NCBI GenBank assembly: GCA_003216035.1
Contig: QCJM01000010.1
Location: 1 to 40,608 of the forward strand
Direction of reading: 5' to 3'
Length of the DNA: 40,608 bases
DNA from: Prochlorococcus sp. AG-409-B13
GTDB taxonomy: Bacteria; Cyanobacteriota; Cyanobacteriia; PCC-6307; Cyanobiaceae
The notes beneath the pieces were generated by a model. That model was given only the letters and a program-made list of their open reading frames with translations. It did no database searches and was not told where the DNA came from. The translations under genes and the position numbers were made by a program. Every line of letters starts with the position of its first letter. Within the stretch, counting starts at the first letter, position 1. This document shows positions 18,945 to 27,115 of the stretch, one piece after another.

Positions 18945-19349
18945 ATGATCTCTAGCCTCAATAGCCAATCCTCTTTTGACGCAACTCGCGAACTTGACGA
19001 GAAGCTTTCTAGGAGATTCATCTCTCTTGATCCAAGCGGTTATTTCCTCATCCGTCTGGACCAATCCACTAATGAAATAGTCGTAGAGCATTTCAACAAT
19101 GAAATCGATGAGTTAGGCAGAGCTATTGATCCTGCAACAGGTAAGCCCATCCCTTGCAAAAAGACCAATGTGCCTCGCCAGGCAAGCAAAATTTATCGAG
19201 GGCGCAGCGCAAAAGAAGTTGGAATAAAACTCACTGAAACTGATGGCCCAAAACTAATTAGCAGACTTGATCACGCTCTATATCTAGGCCGAGAGCTTCA
19301 AAAAGCTGAAGCATGTCTTCTCAATGGCAAGCCCTACATTCAAGATTAA
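18945..19349 (+). CDS. DUF4346-type conserved cyanobacterial protein
   Basis: 134 aa, soluble. The stretch [25 protein letters not shown] and the central [13 protein letters not shown] look like the cyanobacterial DUF4346 family; the assignment is from memory of the family pattern. The ATG follows a purine-rich AGGGTGAAGGG segment that can serve as ribosome binding site, and the gene trails the FemAB-like gene by 4 bases. No catalytic motif is evident and no function is claimed. Confidence 0.68.
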   Translation: MISSLNSQSSFDATRELDEKLSRRFISLDPSGYFLIRLDQSTNEIVVEHFNNEIDELGRAIDPATGKPIPCKKTNVPRQASKIYRGRSAKEVGIKLTETDGPKLISRLDHALYLGRELQKAEACLLNGKPYIQD

Positions 19350-19425
19350 GAAAATTCATATCCGCAATCTTGAGCACCAAAGGCCGGGCCATCTGATGTA
19401 ATAGGTAACTAACTACTGTTTTGAG

Positions 19426-19518
19426 ATGGGAATCGTTTTTTATCTATTCATCGTTATCTCTGGCTTAGGAGCTGCTTTTCTGATCAACAAAACCCTAAAA
19501 GCAATCAAATTAATCTGA
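19426..19518 (+). CDS. petL: Cytochrome b6f complex subunit 6 (PetL)
   Basis: A 30-aa reading frame, ATG to TGA, coding for a single membrane helix: MGIVFYLFIVISGLG, then AAFLINKTLKAIKLI. Length, one transmembrane span and the C-terminal Lys-x-Ile-Lys-Leu-Ile match PetL, a small peripheral subunit that stabilises the cytochrome b6f dimer; plant PetL ends in a similar KIRLI. No strong Shine-Dalgarno is seen. The gene stands alone between DUF4346 and rimO. It is easily missed because of its size. Confidence 0.8.
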   Translation: MGIVFYLFIVISGLGAAFLINKTLKAIKLI

Positions 19519-19588
19519 TTCTCTGACCTGGAACCACTTCAACAATGATTTTCTGAGCATGTTTAAGAGCTAAAACCACGCTCAACCA

Positions 19589-20989
19589 TTAATTAATGAC
19601 ATGGTCTTGCCTCCTAAGATTCGCAAACATTGCCTGAGCCCCAACCAACTCACCAGTTAAGTCATATAAATCTGACCCTGTAATCAAAGCAGGAACCATC
19701 ATCCCTAAATCTACGGGCTGTCCATCTTCTGTACTCAAAATCACTTGACCATCTACTTCAGGTGCGAAACGAGCACAACGGCCAAGCATTTGGCCTGTCT
19801 CTTGATTGTGTTGCTCCACTAAAACGTCTACAACTCTTCCCACCCAACTAGTGTTCTTCAAGGCAGCAATAGGTTGCTGCAAGGCCATGAGTTTGTCTTT
19901 ACGAGCTTCTGCTATCTCTTTAGGAACATGGTTTGGCAATAAAGCTGCACTGGTACCTTCTTCTGCCGAGAAAGTAAACACTCCAACATGATCAAAACGT
20001 TGATGATTAATAAAAGATGCAAGATGCTCAAATTGTTCTTCTGTTTCTCCAGGAAAGCCAACAATCAAAGTAGTTCTTAGAACAGCCTCAGGTAGTTGCT
20101 GTCGAATACGATCTAGGAGGACTCCATTAACATCTTCCTGCCAAGGGCGATTCATGGCTTTCAAAACATCAGGATGGCTATGTTGTAAAGGGAGATCTAA
20201 GTAAGGCAAAACATTAGGGACTTCCTTAAATGCAGCTAAAACCTCCGAAGTTAATCCGGTGGGATATGCATAATGAATACGAATCCAGGGAATCTCTACT
20301 CGCCCCAAAGCCCTTAAAAGATCTGCAAGTCGAGGACGTCCATATAAATCCAATCCATAATTAGTCGAAATTTGACTAATCAATATGAGCTCCTTTACTC
20401 CTTGTTCAGCAAGTTGATGAGCTTCGGCCACTATTGATTCAATAGGACGACTACGTTGATCTCCCCTCAATTTTGGGATAATGCAAAAGGCGCAGCGATA
20501 ATTACACCCTTCAGCAATCTTCAAATAAGCAACTGCCTTTCCAGTGGTCCGAAAACGAGGCAAATGCTCATCTCCAACAAAAGAAGGGTTTTGACTGACC
20601 CTATTAACCCTTTCACCTGCTTCCACTCTTTGAAGAACATCAACAATATTTTGATAGTCTCCAGTCCCAACTATTGCCTTTGCTTCTGGTAAAGAGTCCA
20701 GCAATTCCTCTTGAAAGTGTTGGGCCAAACAGCCAGCAATAATTAATTCTTTCCCCTGATCTGCAAGCTCTACAAGGGTGCGGACAGACTCTTCTCGAGC
20801 ATCTTGAATAAAGCTACATGTATTAACCACAACAACTGCTGCATCGAATTCCTTGGTCGTAACGCCATAACCAGCTTCAACCAACAAGCCAAGCATATGT
20901 TCAGTATCAACTCGATTTTTTTCGCACCCCAAATGAACAAAAGCCACCTTGGGTTTTGCAATAGAAAGCTCAGATGACTGGCTGGGCAT
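19589..20989 (-). CDS. rimO: Ribosomal protein S12 methylthiotransferase RimO
   Basis: 466 aa radical-SAM enzyme that adds a methylthio group to an aspartate of ribosomal protein S12. The N-terminal UPF0004 domain carries the second-cluster cysteines C22 (LGCEKN), C58 (NTCSF) and C87 (AGCLAQ). The radical SAM motif CNYRCAFC has C162, C166 and C169, followed by [11 protein letters not shown], the RimO form. A TRAM domain occupies about 385-450. The related tRNA enzyme MiaB is less likely because the LGCEKNRVD signature is that of RimO. ATG start. Confidence 0.95.
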   Translation of the reverse strand: MPSQSSELSIAKPKVAFVHLGCEKNRVDTEHMLGLLVEAGYGVTTKEFDAAVVVVNTCSFIQDAREESVRTLVELADQGKELIIAGCLAQHFQEELLDSLPEAKAIVGTGDYQNIVDVLQRVEAGERVNRVSQNPSFVGDEHLPRFRTTGKAVAYLKIAEGCNYRCAFCIIPKLRGDQRSRPIESIVAEAHQLAEQGVKELILISQISTNYGLDLYGRPRLADLLRALGRVEIPWIRIHYAYPTGLTSEVLAAFKEVPNVLPYLDLPLQHSHPDVLKAMNRPWQEDVNGVLLDRIRQQLPEAVLRTTLIVGFPGETEEQFEHLASFINHQRFDHVGVFTFSAEEGTSAALLPNHVPKEIAEARKDKLMALQQPIAALKNTSWVGRVVDVLVEQHNQETGQMLGRCARFAPEVDGQVILSTEDGQPVDLGMMVPALITGSDLYDLTGELVGAQAMFANLRRQDHVIN

Positions 20990-21128
20990 AGATCAAAACA
21001 CCTCAAAGCTTTTTATCGAAACTGCAGGTCGACCAATCTTGGTCTGATAGCAGAAGTTTCTTTTTTCAGCTTAAAGAGAGATTCAATCATGAGAGAACTG
21101 CCAGAATTAGAAAATCTGTTTCCAAAAC

Positions 21129-22070
21129 ATGGGCTCATCCCGCCTAATCAGTCGACGTCGCCAGGATCAGGGTTTCAAATGGGCCCGTATAAGCATGGCG
21201 GTCCTCGCAACCATAGGCGTAATTGATACTGGCTCCATTACTCTCAGTCGATGGGGTTGGCTTGGTGCAATTGCTTGCCCAGGGGGATCTGAAGGCTGCG
21301 ACAAAGTTTTAAATAGTGCTTGGGGAACATTGGTCCAAGGAGAAAATTTCTCTGTTCCATTGTCTTTTGTTGGACTAATTGCATATTTAGGTGTGCTAAT
21401 TATGGCAATAGCTCCACTGTTGCCGGGGTTATCAGAAAACAAAACGGAATTATCTAGACGCACATGGTGGGGGCTATTTTTAGCTTCATGTGGGATGTCT
21501 GTTTTCAGCTTAATCCTAATAGGTTTAATGCTTATAAAAATAAATGCATTATGTTTCTTTTGTTTTTTATCTGCATTTATATCTTTAAGTCTTCTGATTC
21601 TTTCAATCATTGGAGGAGCCTGGGAAGACTCTGGCAAATTAATTTTTAGGGGGTTTCTCTTCTCACTTATCGTTCTTTTAGCTGGATTAATATGGGCATC
21701 CACAGTTGATCCTAACCGGAAAGATAGCTTCTCTGAATCACAAGGTTCAGCTCCTGTTGTCCAATCTGTAAGCAATCAAGACAAAATAAACCTGGCTGAG
21801 TATTTAACAAATTCAGGGATTGTCCAATACAGCGCTTATTGGTGTCCACATTGCCATGAGCAAAAAGAAATGTTTGGCAAAGCAGCGGCTGCAAAGCTAA
21901 ACATTATTGAATGTGCAATAGATGGGCAAAATAATCAGCATGCACTATGCCAAAGCAAAGGGATTGAAGGTTTCCCTAGTTGGGAAATTAATGGAGAAAT
22001 CTATTCAGGAGTTAGAAGCCTCAATGAGCTGGCAAAACTAAGTAAATACGAAGGCCCTAAAAACTTCTGA
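21129..22070 (+). CDS. Vitamin K epoxide reductase (VKOR)-thioredoxin fusion
   Basis: 313 aa. Residues 20-190 are a four- to five-helix VKOR domain with loop cysteines C50 and C57 and the quinone-site CFFC (C142/C145). A linker leads to a thioredoxin-like domain at about 215-313 with WCPHC (C239/C242); C262 and C274 may form the extra pair seen in homologues. The enzyme passes electrons from folding proteins to quinone, making disulfides in the lumen or periplasm; it is the DsbB/DsbA equivalent of cyanobacteria and plastids. ATG start. Convergent with nadB, 9 bases apart. Confidence 0.94.
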   Translation: MGSSRLISRRRQDQGFKWARISMAVLATIGVIDTGSITLSRWGWLGAIACPGGSEGCDKVLNSAWGTLVQGENFSVPLSFVGLIAYLGVLIMAIAPLLPGLSENKTELSRRTWWGLFLASCGMSVFSLILIGLMLIKINALCFFCFLSAFISLSLLILSIIGGAWEDSGKLIFRGFLFSLIVLLAGLIWASTVDPNRKDSFSESQGSAPVVQSVSNQDKINLAEYLTNSGIVQYSAYWCPHCHEQKEMFGKAAAAKLNIIECAIDGQNNQHALCQSKGIEGFPSWEINGEIYSGVRSLNELAKLSKYEGPKNF

Positions 22071-22079
22071 CAGCGTTTC

Positions 22080-23750
22080 TTAAGCCTTAACCGGTTTGGT
22101 AGATAGACCAACCCCTATAGATTGCTCAGAATGACATTGCCAATAAGGCAATGTTGAAGGGGCATCAGTTCTAAAATGTCCTCCTCGGCTTTCACTTCTA
22201 AATAAACAGGCCTCGAAGAGTAAAGAACTAGTTAATTGCCGGTGGTTTAAATCTAAAAGCAAATTCAGGTTCCTACGCGATGCATCATCAAAATGATGAT
22301 GCATGCCCTGCTCTTGATTCTTGACAAACTGAAGTAAGGGTTGATGCGCTAATTCTTCAAAGGCCAGATTTGTAGAAGAAAGTGCCCTTGTAAGCCCTCT
22401 AGCTGAGCGATCCACTCCTGCTTCAGACCAACAAAGTTGTCGAAGTTTTTCGATGGCCACAATTAAAGATTCTGGACTCTCGCTTTCATTTAATTGCAAA
22501 GAGCATTGAGCAGTAGTCTTAATAGAATTATTGCCTTGAATATTATGTGCTGGGGCTAATTCAATTGATGCCATTTGCCTTGCAAAAACAAGGCACTCCA
22601 TTAATGAATTACTTGCAAGCCTATTGGCCCCATGTAATCCAGTACAAGCAACTTCTCCAACAGCATATAGTCCAGACAAAGTTGTTTGGGCTTGCAAATT
22701 GGTAGCTACACCGCCCATCCAATAATGAGCTGCAGGGGCTACTGGGATTGCATGGTTTAAGGGGTCTAAGCCTAGATCTCGACAGCGCTTGAGGATCGTT
22801 GGGAAACGAGCTTCAACTTTTTCATTAGATATGAGCTTTAGATCAAGTCCTAAGTTTCTAACTCCTTGAAGCCGCATAGTCTGAACAAGGGCTCTACTGA
22901 CCTGATCTCGTGCAGCCAAATCTCCCCCTTTCAGATGGGAGACAGGACTGTGACCATAACGATCAACCAATACTGCGCCTTCTCCTCGCAAAGCCTCAGA
23001 AATTAAAAAGCATGGTGCACCCTCAAGCTTCAAAGCAGTTGGGTGAAACTGCACAAATTCAAGATCCTGTATTGCAGCACCCGCGCTCCAAGCCAATGCA
23101 AGCCCTTCTCCAGAAGCTTGCGCAGGGTTAGTGGTATTTGCAAATAAATGCCCACCTCCACCAGTTGCAAGTACAACTGCTCTAGCTGAAATCCAATGCA
23201 AATTGGGGCCATCGAGAACTTGAACTCCATGACATCGATTGCGATCAACCCAAAGCTGGGTCACACGAACCCCTCGACGATGCATAAGGTTGGTTCGTTG
23301 ACTTACACGTTCTTGCAAAACCTCTACTAGCTCTCGGCCAGTTCGATCCTTCACATGCAAAACACGTCTAAAACTATGAGCTGCCTCTAACGTTGTCGCA
23401 AGATGATCACGGTCACGGTCAAACTCCATACCAAGAGCCTGAAGGCGCTGAACACATTGAGGAGCTTCCTCAACCAACATTCGAACAGCTTCCCCATCAC
23501 ATAAACCGGCTCCAGCCTTAAAGGTGTCTTCAGCGTGGCTTTCAATACTGTCCTCAGGCCTAGTCACTGCAGCGATTCCACCCTGGGCCCAGCGACTGGA
23601 GGAGCGTCGGCTGGTATTACGATTTAGAAGCAAAACTTTCAAGTTCGCAGGCAACTCAAGGCATGTCATCAACCCTGCTGCACCTGCGCCAATTACCACA
23701 ACATCCCAAGGAGCTGAAGAAATAGAGCTGGGAATCGAAGGAAGCCTCAT
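22080..23750 (-). CDS. nadB: L-aspartate oxidase
   Basis: 556 aa flavoenzyme that oxidises aspartate to iminoaspartate, the first step of de novo NAD synthesis. The FAD motif VVVIGAGAAGLM starts at about residue 17, SSRWAQGGIAAV and the active-site region QFHPTAL are present, and a C-terminal helical domain follows. The only usable start near the conserved N-terminus is ATG at 23750, with AGG about 6 bases upstream. A strong hairpin with a T run ends only 10 bases before this start codon, so the leader may be subject to attenuation. Confidence 0.94.
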   Translation of the reverse strand: MRLPSIPSSISSAPWDVVVIGAGAAGLMTCLELPANLKVLLLNRNTSRRSSSRWAQGGIAAVTRPEDSIESHAEDTFKAGAGLCDGEAVRMLVEEAPQCVQRLQALGMEFDRDRDHLATTLEAAHSFRRVLHVKDRTGRELVEVLQERVSQRTNLMHRRGVRVTQLWVDRNRCHGVQVLDGPNLHWISARAVVLATGGGGHLFANTTNPAQASGEGLALAWSAGAAIQDLEFVQFHPTALKLEGAPCFLISEALRGEGAVLVDRYGHSPVSHLKGGDLAARDQVSRALVQTMRLQGVRNLGLDLKLISNEKVEARFPTILKRCRDLGLDPLNHAIPVAPAAHYWMGGVATNLQAQTTLSGLYAVGEVACTGLHGANRLASNSLMECLVFARQMASIELAPAHNIQGNNSIKTTAQCSLQLNESESPESLIVAIEKLRQLCWSEAGVDRSARGLTRALSSTNLAFEELAHQPLLQFVKNQEQGMHHHFDDASRRNLNLLLDLNHRQLTSSLLFEACLFRSESRGGHFRTDAPSTLPYWQCHSEQSIGVGLSTKPVKA

Positions 23751-23758
23751 AAGACCTA

Positions 23759-23788
23759 CAAAAAAGCCGTCGGTAAATCCGACGGCTT
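23759..23788 (-). terminator. Terminator-like hairpin directly in front of nadB
   Basis: Read on the minus strand: a perfect 10-bp stem (AAGCCGTCGG with CCGACGGCTT, 23764-23773 and 23779-23788), a 5-base loop and six T including the stem end. It could end the DUF3120 transcript, but the T run stops about 10 bases before the nadB ATG, so it would also lie in the nadB leader if that RNA starts upstream. Confidence 0.85.
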
Positions 23789-23897
23789 ACAGTTCAATGA
23801 ATTTATCGACACTTGGCTGCCGACCAATTTAATTCCATAACTGTACAAGGATAATTCAGCTTTTATTGAGGTAGTTGATCAGCCTTTGCAGTTCTTT

Positions 23898-24605
23898 TCA
23901 GATCAATCCGCTTAATCTGGGTTGAAAGAGGGCTGTCAGAAAAAACAATCCATCAATCCAAACAGTTGTTGTAAGAGCTGCGCTTGCTACAAGCCAAGTT
24001 GTTCCTGAATTGGAGCGCAAATTTGCTCTTTCACCCATCAAACGTGCAAGCAAAACTATCAAGATGGCAGCAAATATCAGTAAGCCAATTGAGGAAATAT
24101 TCAGCAACTGTTCAGCAGTCTTATGAAGCAATTGTGGCGCTTCTTGTAGCGAGGCCGTTACTACAGCAGGCCATCTACTCATGACCCCTGTAAAAATCAT
24201 CATTAGATCAGTAAAAGCTGTCCCAACCAGACAAGCGATATAAAAGCCAGCACCCATTCGCCAACGTGTGTCAAGACCAACCAAAGCAAGAGGTAAAGCA
24301 ACTGCCTCTACGGGAAGGTGTAATACAGGGTGAGATCTAAGCCATCCCCAAAAAAGACAACCTCCCAACCAGCTACCGCTAACTCCTACTAACAATGATC
24401 CAACTTGAAACCATCTTTCGCCTCCAAATTGCCCAAGAGCTAAGCCAGTGCCTAAAAGAACAAACGTAAAAAGACAAGCTGAGGTTGGATGGAGGTGAAC
24501 CCAAGGTGCCTGTAAAAAGACAGGCAATACAACCAGTGCACTTGCCCAGAACTGCAAGGTTCGCCGGTTAGAAAGGAAAGCCTCTGAAAATGAAGGGCCC
24601 TTCAA
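23898..24605 (-). CDS. DUF3120 family membrane protein
   Basis: 235 aa with six or so hydrophobic helices (about 16-30, 42-58, 67-88, 98-112, 121-141, 170-190, 205-225). It fits the cyanobacterial DUF3120 family (FWASALVVLPVFLQAPWVH at the N-terminus, AFTDLMMIFTGVM in the middle). The function is unknown. The start used is TTG at 24605, because an in-frame stop lies about 9 codons upstream and no ATG is available before the first helix. Divergent from uppP across about 155 bases. Confidence 0.78.
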   Translation of the reverse strand: MKGPSFSEAFLSNRRTLQFWASALVVLPVFLQAPWVHLHPTSACLFTFVLLGTGLALGQFGGERWFQVGSLLVGVSGSWLGGCLFWGWLRSHPVLHLPVEAVALPLALVGLDTRWRMGAGFYIACLVGTAFTDLMMIFTGVMSRWPAVVTASLQEAPQLLHKTAEQLLNISSIGLLIFAAILIVLLARLMGERANLRSNSGTTWLVASAALTTTVWIDGLFFLTALFQPRLSGLI

Positions 24606-24760
24606 TGGGAATGGATTACTCAGAGCAGATCAATCGCAAAAGTTTAGTTTTAAAAGGGTGCTGTGTTGATTCAGAGCTACCCACAAAGTCATCCCAAAAT
24701 TCCAAACAAAGACAAAGAACATTAGAAGACCATGCTGCCTAGTTTGAATTACTGATGTGA

Positions 24761-25666
24761 ATGCATAGCTCAGCCACGCGACCCAGTGTTGATTCAATCG
24801 TCTTTATGAATGACCTTGTTACAGATCCTGGCTTACTTGAAAACTGCTGGAGATTCTTTGTTCTAGGTGTTCTTCAAGGAATCACAGAATTTGTCCCAAT
24901 AAGCAGTACAGCCCACTTAAAAGCAGTACCACTAATTCTGGGGTGGGGAGACCCGGGTATCTCCATTATCGCAGTTATCCAATTAGGCAGCATTTTTGCT
25001 GTGATCGCATATTTCTGGCATGACCTCAAGGACTCAACCAAAGGCATAGCCTTGGCTTTCAGGCGAGGGCAATGGCGAGAAAAGAATGCTCGTCTTGGAG
25101 TCGCAATATCCCTTGGGACCATACCAATACTTATGGCTGGCATTTTCATAAAGCTTTTCTGGCAGGACTTTGAAACGTCTGCCTTGAGAAGCATCCCATC
25201 AATCGCATTAACCTCAATTGCAATGGCATATTTTTTAGGGTTTGCGGAACGAAAAGGTGCTCAAAAAAAATCCATAGAAAAAGTCACTGGAAAAGATGGA
25301 TTAATCGTAGGTCTAGGACAAATGCTGGCATTAATTCCAGGAATATCTCGTTCAGGGGTTACCTTCACAACTGCACTCATTGATGGCTGGAAACGTCAAG
25401 AAGCAGCTCGCTTCTCATTTTTGCTTGGGGTTCCAGCAATCTCAATTGCTGGCTTAGTAGAACTAAAAAATGCATTTCATGGGTCAAACTCAACAGAAAT
25501 CTTGCCTCTAATAATTGGGATACTTTCTGCTGCTATAGCATCATGGTTAAGTATTGATTGGCTGCTGAAATACCTTCACACTCATAGCAGCTGGATCTTT
25601 GTAACCTATCGATTAATGTTCGGAATTTTTCTACTACTTTGGTGGTGGGGCATCTCTTCAAGATAA
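24761..25666 (+). CDS. uppP: Undecaprenyl-diphosphatase (UppP/BacA)
   Basis: 301 aa polytopic membrane phosphatase that recycles undecaprenyl pyrophosphate, the lipid carrier for peptidoglycan and surface glycans; it also confers bacitracin tolerance. The catalytic motifs are present: GITEFVPISSTAHL near residue 40 and PGISRSGVT near 193. An internal ATG at 24806 (MNDLVTDPGL) gives 286 aa and is perhaps the true start, since the first 15 residues are not part of the family core. No Shine-Dalgarno separates the two options. Confidence 0.94.
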   Translation: MHSSATRPSVDSIVFMNDLVTDPGLLENCWRFFVLGVLQGITEFVPISSTAHLKAVPLILGWGDPGISIIAVIQLGSIFAVIAYFWHDLKDSTKGIALAFRRGQWREKNARLGVAISLGTIPILMAGIFIKLFWQDFETSALRSIPSIALTSIAMAYFLGFAERKGAQKKSIEKVTGKDGLIVGLGQMLALIPGISRSGVTFTTALIDGWKRQEAARFSFLLGVPAISIAGLVELKNAFHGSNSTEILPLIIGILSAAIASWLSIDWLLKYLHTHSSWIFVTYRLMFGIFLLLWWWGISSR

Positions 25667-25750
25667 TGGAATTAAACTCCCTAAATATCTGTGTGGAATG
25701 AACCCCCAACCGGTGTCGAGAATTCGACACAGGGTACAAGTAATGATGGA

Positions 25751-27091
25751 ATGCAGAAGCCATCGCCTGCAATAGTTGCATCCGTAGAGCCCGGATCGAT
25801 TGGAGCAGAACTGGGATTTGAACCAGGCGACAAGCTCATAAGTATTAATGGCAAAAGACCGAGAGATCTCATTGATTACCGCTTCCTAATAAGTGAAGAG
25901 GAGCTTCATCTTGAAGTAGTGGATTTAGAGGAAAAGCTTCATCAAATTGATTTGGAAAAAGAATCAGATGATGGGCTAGGTCTGGCTTTTACTGAAGCAT
26001 TATTTGATGGTCTTAAGCAATGTAACAACAATTGCCCGTTTTGCTTTATTGATCAACAACCCCCAGGAAGAAGAAAAAGCCTTTATTTCAAGGATGACGA
26101 CTATCGACTCAGTTTCTTATACGGCTCTTATCTGACCCTCACCAACCTTACCCAATCTGACTGGGATCGAATTGAACTCCAAAGATTATCCCCCCTTTTT
26201 GTATCTGTACATGCAACCGACCCTAAGGTGAGAAGTAAGTTACTCAAAAACCCTCGTGCAGGTTTGCTTATGGAGCAACTTGCTTGGTTCGCTAAGCGAA
26301 AGCTCCAAATTCATGCCCAAGTAGTCGTTTGTCCTGGTTTAAATGATGGAGCGATTTTAGAAAAAACTCTCTATGAGCTCTACTTGCTTGGGAAAACAGA
26401 ATGGCCTGCTGTCCTTTCAACTGCTGTTGTACCTGTAGGACTAACCAAGTTCCGACCAAACAAAGACGAATTAATCCCTATTGACAAGAAATCGGCGCTT
26501 CGGGTTATTCAACAAGTAGAAAGCCTTCAAACTAAGTTCCAATCTGAAATAGGGTCTCGTTTTGTATGGCTTTCGGATGAATGGTATCTAATTGCAGGAA
26601 AACTTCTACCTCCAAGAGGTGATTACGAAGATCTTCCACAACAAGAAAATGGCGTGGGCAGTATTAGAGCCTTTTTAGAAGAGATGGACTTAGCCACCCA
26701 AAATCTTCCTGCAAAGCTTCAAATTCCTAAATGCTCAAGCTGGGTAGTTGGTCAACTCGTAAAAGAGGCGTTAATGCCAGCATGCAATCGACTGAATGCT
26801 ATTGAAGGGTTATCACTTTTTCTTCATGGGCTACCTAGCCCTTACTGGGGGCAGGAGCAAGTTGTTACAGGACTGCTAACAGGAGAAGATCTACTAAAAG
26901 GCTTACAGGGATTAGACCTTGGCCAGCAATTATTGCTCCCATCAATGATGTTACGAGCAGGAGAGCCAATTTTTCTTGATGACATGACCTTGAATGAATT
27001 AGCCAATGCATTGAATGTACCCATCCGTATTGTGCATGGAGCGGATGACATCGTGGCCGCAGCCATGGGAGATGGAGAGGAAATTCTCTAA
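25751..27091 (+). CDS. PDZ-containing FeS protein, TIGR03279/DUF512 type (cyanobacterial radical-SAM-like oxidoreductase)
   Basis: 446 aa from the ATG at 25751; a GTG at 25691 would add 20 non-conserved residues. Residues 5-65 are a PDZ-like domain (SVEPGSIGAELGFEPGDKLISING). The cysteine cluster C91-x3-C95-x2-C98 in CNNNCPFC follows, as in radical SAM proteins, then FIDQQPPGRRKSLYFKDDDYRLSF, and a C-terminal DUF512 domain with NPRAGLL and CPGLNDG motifs. Related proteins occur in cyanobacteria and anaerobes; the reaction is not known. It follows uppP by about 85 bases on the same strand. Confidence 0.85.
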   Translation: MQKPSPAIVASVEPGSIGAELGFEPGDKLISINGKRPRDLIDYRFLISEEELHLEVVDLEEKLHQIDLEKESDDGLGLAFTEALFDGLKQCNNNCPFCFIDQQPPGRRKSLYFKDDDYRLSFLYGSYLTLTNLTQSDWDRIELQRLSPLFVSVHATDPKVRSKLLKNPRAGLLMEQLAWFAKRKLQIHAQVVVCPGLNDGAILEKTLYELYLLGKTEWPAVLSTAVVPVGLTKFRPNKDELIPIDKKSALRVIQQVESLQTKFQSEIGSRFVWLSDEWYLIAGKLLPPRGDYEDLPQQENGVGSIRAFLEEMDLATQNLPAKLQIPKCSSWVVGQLVKEALMPACNRLNAIEGLSLFLHGLPSPYWGQEQVVTGLLTGEDLLKGLQGLDLGQQLLLPSMMLRAGEPIFLDDMTLNELANALNVPIRIVHGADDIVAAAMGDGEEIL

Positions 27092-27115
27092 GCTCCGCTT
27101 AGTTTTAAAATTGCT

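Noticed and set aside
21089-21226. A 45-codon ATG frame overlapping the start of the VKOR gene
   Set aside because: It mostly overlaps the VKOR signal/anchor region in another frame and has no protein-like pattern.
25808-25824. GGATTTGAACC, another tRNA T-arm look-alike
   Set aside because: It codes for the conserved PDZ stretch LGFEPGD; no cloverleaf can be built around it.
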